Origin: Turnera subulata | Lineage: Eukaryota > Streptophyta > Magnoliopsida > Malpighiales > Passifloraceae | Length of the DNA: 64,000 nucleotides | Direction: 5' to 3' | Assembly (NCBI GenBank): GCA_028386065.3 | Contig: JAKUCV010005630.1 | Span: 1 to 64,000, forward strand | Shown here: positions 1-12,730 of the stretch, in pieces | Layout of the letters: the number at the start of each line of letters is the position of its first letter | How positions within the stretch are numbered: position 1 is the stretch's first letter | The notes under the pieces: model-generated | What the model saw: the letters and a program-made list of their open reading frames with translations, nothing else | Database searches by the model: none | Told to the model about the DNA's origin: nothing | Translations under genes and position numbers: made by a program

Positions 1-195
1 TTGTTGATGTATTATATCTGTTGTGGATTAATTTGGAGTGTATGATTTGAATAATGGCCCCCGAGATCGGGAGATGAATATTGTATTTGAGGTTTGCTTG
101 TATTGTATATCACGTTGTATGAACTGTCTGCTTCAGTAGTAGAACAGTTCCGGCACGTGTTTACCTGTATGGTAAATACGGGTCGGGGCGCTTCA
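1..195 (+). repeat. Tail of an LTR (same superfamily as copies A-D)
   Basis: The last part (about 146-195) has the terminal block shared by every LTR of the A-D family: GTTCCGGCACGTG, a hairpin made of GTGTTTAC and GTAAAT, then CGGGTCGGGGCGCTTCA. No primer binding site follows, so this is either the right end of an element or a solo LTR. The body (1-140) is not obviously alignable to the other copies, which suggests a diverged subfamily. The left end is outside the window. Confidence 0.7.
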
Positions 196-2344
196 CTTTC
201 TGTTTGTCTTAACATGAACAATACAAGTAGTTACTACGAATGTGACAAAGCATTTGCAATTTGCAAGCCTGTGGGTTCTTTTTATTTTTTCAAGTGATGT
301 CCCTCCACAGAAGTGAAGTTCTTCTTTTTAAGTTGATTCCTTCTTTTATGGTCTGATTGCCTCAAACTAAGCTATAAGGATTAGCAGTTTGGAGGGCAAA
401 ATGCAAAAAGTAGAACGTGGAAAACTAAAAAGTAAAAAGAGCCCTTGGTTTTAAGTCATTATTTTGGCTATAGCCTCACAGCTACAAATGCAAAAGGAGA
501 GTAGCTATGTATCTATCCCGTTACGAGACAACAGAATTTCTAAACTGGGGTAAGTTTTGCAAGAAACTTAACTGATGGAATGTAAAATTGTAGGGACCTG
601 GGAGTTAAAATGAAATCCCCTTCTTAAGGGTAATGCGACATTGAAATAAGATGCTCTAAAATGGATATGAACTTAGAATTAGAATATCCTAATTGGGGCA
701 GTGCACCTGTGCTGTAATTGCCAGCGTTGCACTATCCTTTGTCACTGTAGAAAGCTTTAGACAGGTCAATTTCCTTGTAAAATCATTGCCTTGCCTCCTT
801 TATTTTTTCTCCCATGGTTGTTGTATTTTTTGTTTTGTGGATTCCATAATAGAGCCACTCTAAATTTTGCATTTACTGATGGCAACTATGCATAATTTTA
901 AAAAGAAAGTTAATAAATAATCATTTTAAATAATTAAAAATATTTATATAAAAAATAAAACGTGAAAGAGTCAAATCTATATATGAATATAAAAAAAAAT
1001 TAAAGGCCCGCTTCATGTGACATTTTGTCAATAGAAATGATATAATTAAATACAATAATATTTTTTTATTACTTAATAAATATTTAAAAGAATACTTTTA
1101 ACATTCTAAGAATTTTTTACATTCCAGTAAGTTATTTTTAAATTAAGTATGATACATCTTGGAAACTAAACAGTCTAAATTTTAATTTAATAATATTGTA
1201 ACAGAAAATGAAAATTATAAAGTTACATGTACATACTTAATATTTCAATCATTGTTTGTAATATGAATTGTCATGAGAATCTCGTGCATTCACTTACTTT
1301 GGTGTCATATAGCAAATCCCTTTACATAGATGAATATAAAAGAAGATACAATAAAATAATATTTGAGTTCACCTATATTGTTTTTGTAACAAAAAAATTA
1401 CCTTCAAATCTTTGCGGATTGGTTTTTATATTGTCATGTTGAATAATTATTTGGCTATTTTACAATTGTAGGTAAAGTAGCCGTCATATATCTATATGTT
1501 ATTTTGATGCATTATTTTTTTTCTTATATTTGGTTAAAACTGGGATTCATCTGTTCATCCACAATAAAGGAAAAAAAATTAAATTACGACAAAATCAAAA
1601 TAGATTTAAATGTTAATTTTCTTTTAGGAAAATATATTAAATAATATAGATATTTTTTTATATAGGTAATTTTTTGTATATCACCATCCAAACAGTGTGT
1701 AACACAGGGGCCACCAGTAGTTATTAATGAGCAAGTGCGGAATACATACCAAATTCAATAATGAGCACTTTGAGAGAGTATAAAAAATAACAAATCTCAA
1801 ATAACATATCTGGGCCTGGCCTTTTTGTGAATGAGGCCACAGGCCACCGAATCCCTAATCCATCACACATGACAAAACCTTGATAGTTGATGGTCAACCT
1901 GGGCTTCACCTTTTAGGGCTTTGTCTGACTAAAAAACCCACCACTTCCAGAAATGAAACCCATCCATCCCGTTGTGGAAAAGAAGAACACAAGAACCTAG
2001 CCCACAAAAAGAGGCCCAATATGACACGCTTTAGAAAATAGGGGGAAATAGGACTTTGTTGTGACCGTTTGCACCAGAAAGTCAAACGTTGCTGTGACCG
2101 TTTGGCCCACAGGTAAGCGTATCGTGTCCTGCTCTGCTGGCTGGCTGTTCCCATATAATAATGATTTTATAACCGTTATACGAGTCTTAGGGCCAATTAA
2201 TTAATGGATTACTTTTAATGAATGTTATTATTAATTGGATGAGTACACGGATTTTGTTTCCTCCTTTCATTTTTCTTTCGTTTTAAGAAGTTCCAGTTGA
2301 AATCAATCTCGTTCGTATCGTTTCTCTTACAATACAACAAACTG
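196..2344. other. Intergenic region and upstream region of the GEM-like gene
   Basis: No gene is visible. About 850-1700 is very AT-rich. The proximal part (about 2050-2110) has a direct repeat of TGTGACCGTTTG at two places about 33 bp apart, and TATA-like strings lie near 2155-2170. These could belong to the promoter of the gene starting at 2398, but nothing here proves it. Confidence 0.4.

Positions 2345-2380
<36 letters not shown>
2345..2380 (+). repeat. GTG/GTA trinucleotide microsatellite in the 5' leader
   Basis: A run of GGT units passes into about nine GTA units. It ends some 18 bp before the start codon of the GEM-like gene, so it probably lies in the 5' UTR. It is likely length-polymorphic. 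Confidence 0.85.
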
Positions 2381-2397
2381 CAGATCCAGACAAGAAG

Positions 2398-5300
2398 ATG
2401 AGCCAGAACCAGCAGCATACAGTACTGGTCGATGACACCAAACCCGCAGTAGCCCAACAAACATCGGAACCGTCGGATTCGGACAACAAAACCGTCGAAA
2501 ACAGGGGCATCCCTTCTTCTGCTCCACATACCTCGGATTACGCTCCCTACCCTAAACTCGGCCCCGACGACGTCGCTCCTCCTCCTCCTCCTCCTCCCAC
2601 CGAAGATTGGGCCGACGTCTCCATGGGCCCTCCGCCGCAGACACAGCCTCAGCCTCAGCCTCAGCCCCAGCCCCAGGGCACCCCTCCGACCTTCACGGCC
2701 GCCGCCACCGACATGCCGCAGGAGCCCAACCCCTACGTGTCCCCCGCCCCGGTCCCTCCTTCCAAGAGTAAGCATAGGGTCGCTATTGTGGTTTCTGGTT
2801 AGTCTGGTGCGTTTTATTATGTGAAAAAATTGATGAGAAATCTTCTGATTTGTTTTTTGGGTGGGTTTTTAATTGAGTAGATAAGGTCGACGCCATGAAA
2901 GATGCTTTAGGGAAATGGAAGAAGAAGGCAGCCGAGGCCACCAAGAAAGCCGAGGACCTAGCTGGCAACATGTGGCAGCACTGTAAGTTTGTTTTTTTGG
3001 ATACTTATCTGTACATTGTTCACTCAAGCGAGTGAATTTTTTTTTTCTTTTTTCTTATTTATTTGGTTGGTGGTTGCTTCAGTGAAAACGGGGCCTAGTT
3101 TGGCTGATGCTACGGTGGGGAGGATTGCGCAGCAGACTAAGGTTATCGCGGAAGGAGGCTACGAGAAAATCTTTCGACAGACTTTTGACACTCTACCGGA
3201 GGAGCAGCTTCTCAAGACTTATGCTTGTTACCTCTCCACTTCCGCCGGCCCGGTTATGGGGGTTTTGTATCTTTCCACGGCTAAGCTTGCGTTTGGGAGT
3301 GACAACCCCCTGTCCTACAAAGTTGGTGATGAAACTCAGTATAGCTATTATAAGGTACTACCTCCTACTGATTATGTTCGTCTTCCTGTTCTACATAAAT
3401 GAAGATTGTCTATTTTAAAATGGATGGCAAGTTGGCAGTGAACACTTTACCTCCTCATTAATATGTGTAGAACCCTTCAAGTTACTGCGTTCTTTCATTT
3501 GTGCAATTCTATGCTTGCTTCCGCCCTCTCTCTCTGACGTGATGATGCGGACAATTCTGAACTAGGCTTTTGGTTACGCTGCTCCTCCTACATATCCAGA
3601 TGGCTTCAACTTGTTTTAAATCTGCTGTCGAGTTTATATTTTAGGTTTTAGTAGCCTTTTAAATAATTTTGACTTAGTTACTGAGTGGAAGTGGGTATTT
3701 GCGGAGAGATTGAGTTGGTCATTTTGAGATCAACTTTGGTGAGCCATTTACAACCTCATCTTTAGCATATACATTTGTTTTTGTACCTTTTATACCTATG
3801 GGTTGAGGATTTGGAAACGTCTAATTTAAATAAATTCCTCATTTACGGAGGGCTTGGTGATGAACACTGATCATAGGATGTCTAGTTACAGGACATAGCT
3901 GTGTTGTGGAGTCAACTAGACTTGAACCATGGGGGTAGTCAATGGGCTAAATTTTGATACAGTTATTACGAGTTAATAACTCGTGATGCATCTTGGTTAC
4001 TTAGAGGAGATAGCTTGCAAGTTGTGTTTTTAGTAAAATAATCGCATGGAAAGAAGACAATGACTGAATCTCTCGACTTTTATCTGCTGGAGAAATCTTG
4101 TCTCATAATTGTGGACTATTTGTCTTCACAGAGTGGTAGTGATTGTTTAAACTATTTTCTTCTTCTGTTAATGTATTGCTTTGTGGACCAACATTTTGCT
4201 TGGGAGTCATGATCTTTTTATATGGAATTCCAGCCAGAGCGTTGAGTCATTGGAGTTTTAAATCTTCTGCTGGATGTTGTATTGTATTCATGAATAATGT
4301 CGTTTCAGGAGAGATGGGTGATAACCAAATGAGACTGGTGGAGATACTGTATAATATTAAGTCTCATCATATATTATGTTGTAAACATTCTTGTCATTGT
4401 CCAAAGATTGCAATTTTTACTTGAATCCTTCTTTTAGACAACATTGAGGTTGGCAGGCTACGAGTATTTTCTAGAGTTTTCTTATGCCTGGTTATGTCCC
4501 AATTATTGATCAATACAGTTGGACACTTGTTCTGACATACAATGTGTTGTTTTAATCAACTATTTAAACCAGTGTATTTTACCTCTCATGTATATTTACA
4601 ATGCATGTGATTTTTCAAGGAAAATTTATACACTTAAGTTACACCAAGAAGAATCATGCTCTTTTGGTGTCTCTGCCTATCAAACTTCCCGCATAATTCA
4701 GTGGATGAGGTGTAGAAGTTTACTGGTCTGAGTACCCCTAGTCTGCTGCCCACTCGGTGCATCTTGCCTGTGCTAAACTTTGTATTTTGTTGATGTCCTA
4801 AAAAAGTCATTACCTTGAGCACTCGTCAATACTTGCTGCAGGTTTTCTAAGGTACTTAAGCTAACACATTTCAAAGTGTCCAAGGTTCAAGTATACAGCT
4901 TCGTTAATGGCTATGCTTGATGATATTCTTTGTCCCAGCTGTGCTCTGAGACAATACGCAAATCTTGTCAAATGACCCACGCATTCCTATGAAAAATAAC
5001 ACTGATTTTCACGCATGGAAAAGTGTTCCCTTTTGCTCTTTTCTTTTTATTTTATTTCTTATTCAATAAAATATTTTCTTTAACATTATGAAAATAGGGA
5101 AGGTTACATATAATCGTAGCAGTAATTTTGCTCGTAAAATATGCTGACAGTGAGCAGAAAGTTGTTCCTGCACATATTTTGTTTCTAACCGAATGTGTGG
5201 TAGATTTGCTTCCTCTTCCCATGTGACAACTGCATAGGATTTTCTATTGGCTGGGACTATTGATTTAGGAATCAAATAGCCTCCCCATCTGCTCCTTTTT

Positions 5301-5662
5301 TTTGATATCATCAAAGTTGACTCATTGATATTACTGGCCTCGCACTTTCTGATTGCAGCTCAAAGTTAGATATCATATGCTTCTACTTGTCGTGTTTCTT
5401 TTTCCAGAATTAAAGTCTACTTTTCATTATTGAGCTTCTTCTGCAGTTACTAACATCATGGCACTATTCTCTACATGAATAGGTGGTTATTCCATTACAT
5501 CAGCTGAAGGCTGTCAATCCATCAACAAGCAAAGTCAACACAGCTGAAAAGTATATCCAGATTGTATCAGTTGACAACCACGAATTTTGGTTCATGGGTT
5601 TTGTACACTATGATAGTGCTGTCAAAAATCTCCAAGGAGCACTACAGAACCACGCTCAATGA
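2398..5662 (+). CDS. GEM-like protein, GRAM domain (ABA-responsive family), four exons
   Basis: Exons inferred from splice sites and reading frame are 2398-2767, 2881-2982, 3083-3354 and 5483-5662, giving 307 residues; every intron is GT...AG. Residues 1-120 are low-complexity and rich in Pro and Gln, with YPKL and NPYV motifs typical of GEM proteins. A Lys-rich stretch ([19 protein letters not shown], about 133-151) follows, then the family signature [10 protein letters not shown] at 158. The GRAM domain spans about 187-265 ([25 protein letters not shown]), and the C-terminus has NHEFWFMGF. Arabidopsis GEM is of similar length (about 300 residues). Family knowledge: GRAM domains bind phosphoinositides or proteins; GEM acts with CDT1 in root epidermal patterning, and relatives respond to ABA. 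Which paralogue this is cannot be decided. Intron 3 is long (2.1 kb) and shows no transposon. Confidence 0.93.
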
Positions 5663-5847
5663 TGATCTTGGTCCAAGTTACAGGCGTGTATAAAGTTGTG
5701 TTGCAGATATGGGGTATAAAAGGAGAAATATACTTAATACATATACGGTACTACTCTTTTTTTTGTGAAGGTGGTGTATGTTATTTATTTCGTGATTGGA
5801 CTCATCGATTACAAATTTTCTTTATGTAAATTAGATTTTTGTTGTAA

Positions 5848-5853
5848 AATAAA
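5848..5853 (+). terminator. AATAAA polyadenylation signal of the GEM-like gene
   Basis: A canonical AATAAA lies 186 bp after the stop codon at 5660-5662, in a T-rich stretch. This is a plausible distance for a plant 3' UTR. Confidence 0.5.
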
Positions 5854-5899
5854 TAGTTGATTTATTACGGATGGTTTTGTAATCTATGACATTGTTTTG

Positions 5900-7150
5900 T
5901 TGTAACAGGCCTTGATCCGGGTTTAAATGATCTCATTCTTTGTACCGGTTGCTTGTACCAGTTGTATCTATTAATGTTGTCAATAATTTTCTCCAAAACC
6001 AACGGACTTTCATAATCTTTGGTTTCTATGCAGCAATACTAATTTTTTTAACAAAACTGTGCATCGATGAAAGACATTTTCTAAAATTCTGCAAACATGA
6101 GAGAATATGGAAGAGGCAATTAGGCACTTTTAGCAGTCAATATGATATTGCTTGGGTTACATTTTTTGAAGCACGGCCACCTGCTTTCTGGTTATGCCGG
6201 TGGTCTTGCAATAATCGGATTTGGAGCTTGACCAAATAATCTACGATTTTTCTGCCCTCTAGTGTTAAAGGCTGTACATCGAGAAATATACATAAACAGG
6301 AAATGGGGGGCAACTTTCTACAAGAGGAATGCTGGCAATATACTTTTTTCCATACATTCATTTTAATTACTTCTTCGTGTAGTCTTTCCATGGTAAATCC
6401 CATTTTGCATAAAAATTGTTTCTTGTAGCTTTTTTCTATTGACTTTTATATTTATTTATTCACTCTTACCAAGCATTTCTTCTTTTACTTTATCCCAAAA
6501 TCATAAATCAACTTTGTTTTTGTCGTTTTCATTTCCTTTTTTCTTTATGACATCTAAAAAAGTTTTTATCAAACATTGGAAGTTAAAATAAATAACTTAA
6601 CTTTATTGTGTCAATCGAAATTTTCTAACTGTAAATCCAAGTAAACAAAGCTTTCTATGGAAACAGAAATCCAAACTTGATCTTGTTAAAGAGAAGAAGA
6701 AGAAACAAATCCAAAGTAAAAACAATAAACAGAAAATTTTGTTAACAGATGGAGTAAAGTAAATAGAGTTTGATTTATGTTAGCAGAATCCTGCGGACAC
6801 AAAGTTGATAATGAATGTAATAATGAAAATAGTAACTGGAATGTAGTAATGAAAATTATGTTATTTGTTATAAATAAAGCGTGAATGTCATGCCACCAAA
6901 CCACAACAACCATTTCATATGTGACTTGAAATTTGACTTGAAAACCGTGCCAAGCCTCACCCAACAAAGTGACCGTTAACGGTCAGTTTTCAACAGGATT
7001 TCAAGCCGTTTCCGGTAACTCATGAAGCTTCACAAGGATTAATGCTGGCTGGGCATGGATCTACAAGATACAAGAATCTATTAAGGTATTACTTTGCCCT
7101 TCTATGGTGGTATGGTTAGTAGTGCTTCTTCTTAATAGTTGGGACTGAGT
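5900..7150. other. Intergenic, no gene seen
   Basis: The stretch is AT-rich and its short ORFs have no recognisable motif. No terminal repeats or RNA gene were seen. Confidence 0.5.
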
Positions 7151-7157
7151 TCCCGAT

Positions 7158-7262
7158 TGAGTCTCCACTTAAGTGGTGTGTTGTTTAGTGCTCTGTATTA
7201 GAGTCACAAGTATGTCTCCACTCAGGTGGTGAATTGTTTACTGCTCTGTTTTGGAGTAAGTG
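7158..7262 (+). repeat. Tandem duplication, about 54-bp unit, upstream of the LINE
   Basis: GTCTCCACTTAAGTGGTG at about 7158 and GTCTCCACTCAGGTGGTG at about 7212 each continue into similar sequence (TTGTTTA, TGCTCTGT, GAGT). The two copies lie head-to-tail just before the endonuclease reading frame and may belong to the LINE leader. Confidence 0.65.
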
Positions 7263-7272
7263 TGTATGCATG

Positions 7273-10200
7273 GCTATGCTTGTTTGGAATTGTAGAGGGT
7301 TGGGGAGTTCTCTTACAAACAGTAAACTCTTAAACCTGAGAGAGAATTTTAAACCGGACATCATCTTCCTCATTGAGACGAAACAAAAGAGGAAGAATCT
7401 TGAGAAGAAGAGGAGAAGAGTGGGTTTCAGTAACACTGAGTATGTTGATCCTGTGGGGAAGTCGGGAGGTTTGGCGGTGTGGTGGAATGATAATGTCCAC
7501 TGCATTTGTTTATAAAAATCAACAAACTTTATTCACATGAAAGTGGATTTTGATGGGGTGAAGCCTTCTACTGCACCTTTGCTTACGGTCCACCGAAGGT
7601 TGCTGATAGACCAGCCTTTTGGAGCAGCTTGAATAGCTTGGGGATTCAGACAGAGGAGAATTGGATAATGATAGGAGATTTTAATGCTCTTCTAGATATG
7701 GAGGATAAAGAGGGAGGCATGGGAGTTAGACTCTCACAAACCAAAGATTTTGCAGATTTTTTGTGTGATAATGAGATGATGGAGTTGGAATGTAAAGGAA
7801 ACAAATTCACCTGGTCGAATAAAAAGACTGGGAAAGATCACATACAAGCCAAGCTTGATAGGGCAGTGGCAAATGTTAGATGGCGAATGTGTTGGCCAGA
7901 TGCGTCTTTGAGCAATGAAGTTATGGTTGGTTCGGATCACAGACCACTCATCCTCTCCTTAAGCGGGAAGAAATGGAAAGGGAGAAGCAGATTTATTTTT
8001 GACTCACGATGGACTGAGGAGGAAGGAAATGAAGAGGTAATTAACCAAGCATGGGCTGAGGATGTCATGGGATCTCGACAGTTCAAAGTGGCTCGAAAAT
8101 TAAAATTGGCAAGATTGAAGTTGATGAATTGGAGAAGGGGAAAGCAAAAGAATATAAGGCTGGTTATTGATGGCCTTCTAGAGGAACTTAAACAAATACA
8201 AGCCTTGGCATATTCAAGTCAGACACGAGAGAGAGAATCTGAAGTGTTAATGAAGTTGGAAAAGGAATGGAAAAATGAAGAAAGCTACTGGGCACAGAAA
8301 GCTAGAATTAAATGGATCACAGCCGGAGATCGCAACACCAAATTTTTTCATACCATGACTATCCAAAGAAGAGCAAGGAATAGATTATCCAACATTCAGA
8401 ATTCGGATGGAGTTTGGATAACAGACCCTGCAGAAATCCAGGAGGCGGTACTGAACCATTTTAAAAAGGTTTATGAATCAAATGGAGCCATTCCCTCTGA
8501 GGAGTTGAGGGAGTTGATACCTTCTCTAGTTAACGAGGAAATGAATGATGCTTTATTGGCAGAGGTGTCTGTAGAGGAGGTCAAACAAGCAGTTTTTTCA
8601 ATGGGAGCAGAGAAGGCTCCAGGACCAAATGGTTTTAAAGGAATTTTCTACCAGCAATATTGGTCTGTGATCAAGGAGGATTTGGTGGAAGCAGTGAGGG
8701 GCTTTTTCAATTCTGGTCTTATGCTGAAAGAGTTAAATGCAACATATATATCCCTCATTCCGAAACTGAAGACACCTGAAAACCTTAATCACTTCAGACC
8801 AATAAGTTGCTGCAACTATATTTACAAGGTTTTCTCTAAAGTCATGACTAATCGGCTCAAACAGTGGTTGCCACAGTTGATTTCAGAAACACAGGCAGCT
8901 TTTGTTCCTAATCGAAGCATACATGACAATATTCTGATCACTCATGAGGCACTTCATTCCATGCAAAACAGAGGCAAAGGGAAGTATAAAAATGTGATGT
9001 TGAAATTAGATGTGAGTAAAGCTTATGATAAGCTTGAGTGGAAGTATTTGGAGGAGGTGCTACGATGCTTTGGATTTGCAGAAAAATGGGTGAAGTTAAT
9101 TATGAGTTGTGTAACAACTGTCAAGTTTGCTGTGTTGGTGAATGGTGTCCCAACAGAATTTTTTAATCCTTCACGTGGACTAAGACAGGGGGATCCTTTT
9201 TCCCCTTATTTGTTCATCTTAGCATTGGAAGGTTTGTCTCGAAGACTCGATAGGAAATTTGAAGAAGGAGTGATCAAAGGATTCAGGATGAATAGATTTT
9301 GTCCATACATCAACCATATATTTTACGCGGACGACACAGTTTTATTTGGTGAGGCTACAGCGGAAGACACTTCAAACCTGCTGAAAATCGTTGATCAATA
9401 CAGTAAAGAATCTGGACAGCTCATCAACTACAACAAATCAAAGGTTTATTTCAGCAGCAACACTCCAACAGAAATTAAAGAGGAAATTTGCAGAATCAGT
9501 AGTATGGAGATGGCAACAGATAATGATTCTTACTTGGTAATTCCAACCTGGTGGGGAAGATCCAAGAACAAGACACTGAAATTTGTAATGGAGAGAGTCT
9601 GCAACAAATTGAGTTCATGGAAAGGTAATCTACTCTCTCAGACAGGTAGAGAAATCTTAGTCAAATCTGTAATATCGGCCATCCCAACATATGTCATGCT
9701 CCTATTCAAATTTCCTGCTAGTTTTTGTAACTAACTTCACAGTATTATGGCCAAATTCTTTTGGGGAGGGGATGAGACAAAGTCTAAAATGCACTGGCTT
9801 AGCTGGGAAAAACTCACTAGACCGAAATGTGAAGCTGGTATGGGGTTCAGAAATTTGGAATATTTTAATGTTGCTCTACTTGCTAAACAATCCTGGAGAC
9901 TTTTAAATAGCCCAAATGCTTTGTGGGCAAGATTACTGAAGGGCAAATATTTTCCTAGAACCGGTTTCCTTAAAGCAAAGAAAGGAGGATCTGCATCATG
10001 GGGCTGGAGCAGTTTATTGCAAGGAAAAGAGATACTAGAGAAGGGTCTGAGATGGAGCATTGGTAATGGCTGAGAAGTGGTTATATGGCAGGATAAATGG
10101 CTACTAAGAGAAGGGGAATTCAAGGTTCTATCACCACAGGCAGTATCATCTACTATATTTACGGTTAGTGATTTGATACACCGTGATAAAGATGAATGGA

Positions 10201-11389
10201 ATCAGGTTCTGTTGAGAAATAGTTTTAATGAAGATGAAGCCCGACTTATTCAAGGAATACCAGTTTCTCGACGAGTAGACGACAAGTTGATCTGGCATCA
10301 TAATAAATCAGGAGAATACTCAGTGAAATCTGGGTATTATCAGATGTCTCTATGGGCTCATAATTCACCAAATCACACGGCTTCTAGGGTGGTTTCATCT
10401 ACCAATACGAGGTCATGGAAGGAAATATGGAATTTAAATGTACAGCCTAAAGTGAGGAACTTTGTGTGGAGAGTACTGTCTGGTGCAATTCCTGTGAAAC
10501 TTAATTTAAGGAAGAGGAAGATGAATGTTGAGGTTATGTGTCCTGTTTGTAATGAGGAGGAAGAGTCAGAAGAGCATATGATGTTGAAGTGTGCACATGC
10601 AAGAGCAACATGGTTTGGATCACAGTTGGGGCTTCAGACCAATAATGACAACTCTCTGAACATAAGTGAATGGTGGGAGAATCTGGGGAGGAATTTGAGC
10701 AGAAAAGAACAGATGGAAGTAAAATACAAGGCAGCCCACCTGATGTGGCAAATTTGGAAAACTAGAAATCGATATATCTTTGAGGCTGAGAATGTTGACC
10801 CAATCTCTACCATTAGAAGTGCAGAAGTAGCATATAGAGAGCAAATGGAGGTGCATGGTACAAACAAGGAAGGAAGAAGAGCAGTTGGGGCAGTGGTACA
10901 GGCTAAGTGCCAACGCCCTGCACCAAATACAATCAAAATAAATTGTGATGCTTCTTATCAAATGGATAGACAGATCGCAAGCTTGGGTGTGTGTTGTCGA
11001 AATAGTGATGGAGTATTAATTGATGGTATTGCAAAAAAGAGTTTTGCTAACTCTGTGTTAACAGCTGAGGCTTTGGCTGTTAAAGAGGTAGTCACTCTAG
11101 CAAAATCTAGAGGATACGGCAATGTATCAGTGGAGACTGACTCACAGGTCCTGTTCAATGCTATTGAAGGAAGTTCTCCTATCCCATGGGAGATTTACAC
11201 AGTGATTCAAGAAATCAAGTATCAGGTGGGACAGATAGATAACTGCAGGATCTTTAAAATTCCTAGATTAGCCAATCTAGCTGCAGATTGGGTTGCCAAA
11301 CATGTATCCCAGTTACAGTATAATGCGGGCTGGATTCTTTTACAACCTATACCTCTGATGAGGATGCTATGTAATGACGTTTCAGAATA
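7273..11389 (+). pseudogene. LINE ORF2 (EN-RT-RNase H) pseudogene
   Basis: This is the coding body of the LINE. Its parts are endonuclease 7273-7515, frame change before 7570, then a single frame to the stop before 11390 broken only by TAA (9732-9734) and TGA (about 10071-10073). Key catalytic residues remain: endonuclease Asn (NCRG), Glu (IETK) and SDH; reverse transcriptase YADD; RNase H Asp/Glu/Asp/Asp. The product would have nicked target DNA and copied its own RNA. As it stands no full protein can be made without readthrough. Confidence 0.88.
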
Positions 11390-11422
11390 ATATGAATATT
11401 ATGATTTTCGACAAAAAAAAAA
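7273..11422 (+). mobile_element. LINE (plant L1-type) with EN, RT and RNase H; inactivated
   Basis: The element is an L1-type non-LTR retrotransposon lacking an evident ORF1. The endonuclease start is MLVWNCRGLG at 7273, with catalytic-type IETK and SGGLAVWW further on; this frame stops at 7513. A frameshift region (about 7515-7570) follows, where FAYGPP continues in the frame of the large ORF. That ORF (7629-9734) has GDFN and SDHRP endonuclease motifs, then reverse transcriptase motifs APGPNGF, LDVSKAYD, GLRQGDP and the catalytic YADD (YADDTVLF). A TAA at 9732 and a TGA near 10071 interrupt the same frame. The rest has a zinc-finger-like CPVC...EEHMMLKC segment and an RNase H domain (INCDAS, AEALAVKEV, ETDSQ, LAADWVAKH). 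A run of ten A at 11413-11422 marks the 3' end. I found no target duplication. Few disablements suggest a fairly recent insertion. Confidence 0.93.
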
Positions 11423-12504
11423 TTCATCTTTCACATGTTGTGTTGGCCTATAAATAGATGCACCATCAAGACATTCCTGGCTCTGCTTCTCGTTGATAAA
11501 AAGCTACACTGGGAAAAATAGTCTTGTGGCCCTTGCCTTGGTGTGGCTCTTGTCTTGCTGTTTCCTAAAGCATGATATATATATAGTTCATTTCCTCCTT
11601 TTCTTCCTTTAATGCATTGCCACAAACATCTATGGCTATATGTATATGTATATTTATATTATATTATATTTCTAGCTCCATGCTTATTTTATTTGTTGGC
11701 TTTTAGTATTATATTGCTAACAGGATTAATCATCCATTTTATAACATTATTGTATTTGTTTGCCCTTTTTTGTTTATAAGTCATGGACTTTATATTTTTT
11801 ATAGATCCCAAATCTATTTTTATTTCCTTTGGGAGCAAGTCTTGCTAGTCATGGCTTCTTTGGTAAGCTTTGGCAAATCTTGTTAGACACGCTAGTTTCT
11901 CGGGCTTCCTTCTTGGGTTTCGGGGCTGTTGTGGAGCTTCCCAAGAAACCCTGAGTCTCGGAGTTGCTTTGGAGCTTCTTAGGGAACCTTTTAGTTTGTA
12001 TGGACTCCTCAGATTGTTTGATTACTTGACCATCAAGTAGTGTTAGTGGCGGACTCGGCAAAATATTTTTGGGGGCTCAAAAAGGTAAAATAAATTCAAA
12101 TTCACTTTACAACCTCCAACCGCCACCACGACAAGTATCATTTTAAACAAAGATATATACTAAAAATAGCTCATTATAAAATTTTGGGGGGGCCAAGGCA
12201 CCTACTTGCCTCCTTGTGTCTGCCATTCCATTGAGTAGTGTAGATTATGGGTTCAATGTTATTGTTTTTCTAATTGTTCGAGCCCCATCAACTAATATAT
12301 TATTATCAAATAATTCAAAATAGACGTATTTAAATGGAATTACATGCAACCGAAAGAAGAAGGTGGGAAAGGAAGTCGAAATCAAAGATAGGCAAGAGTC
12401 ACCCATGAAGATAAAAGCAGGGACGGATCTAGGGGGAGTAAGAGGGGGCCAAGCCCGCCCTAAAATCTTAAATTAGTTATATATGGTAATGATATTTTTA
12501 AAAT
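11423..12504. other. Intergenic, no gene seen
   Basis: AT-rich, with short ORFs lacking recognisable motifs. A weak inverted pair (TGGCGGACTC near 12049 and GTGTCTGCCA near 12225) is recorded among the rejected items. Confidence 0.4.
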
Positions 12505-12730
12505 CACATGGTAGCTTAGTGGTTAGATTCTCCTTGTGTAACCCAATGGTTGGGAGTTCGAGTCACAGCATGGTGTTTTTTCAACTTATTTATAAGTGGG
12601 AATAACGTATTTGCCCAATGCCTTAAGGCCTTAATGTATGTTTCATGATGTCTTAGCCCACAGGTATGAATCTGGGCCTCCCACTTGTAATTTTTTTTTT
12701 CCTTACCGGCCATGATTGGGACTCGAACTC
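12505..12730 (+). mobile_element. tRNA-derived SINE-like element, possibly an inverted composite
   Basis: An RNA polymerase III box A-like string (TAGCTTAGTGG, 12512-12522) and a box B-like string (GAGTTCGAGTC, 12554-12564) are spaced as in tRNA genes, but the surrounding sequence does not fold as a tRNA. The body runs to GGGCCTCCCACTTGTAA and a T run (about 12691-12700). Just beyond, GGGACTCGAACTC (about 12717-12729) is an excellent box B on the opposite strand. The unit could therefore be one SINE in either orientation, or two head-inverted SINE pieces. Confidence 0.55.

Noticed and set aside
12049..12235. Possible small TIR element (TGGCGGACTC ... GTGTCTGCCA)
   Set aside because: The ends match over only about 8-10 bases with mismatches, and I could not find a target duplication.
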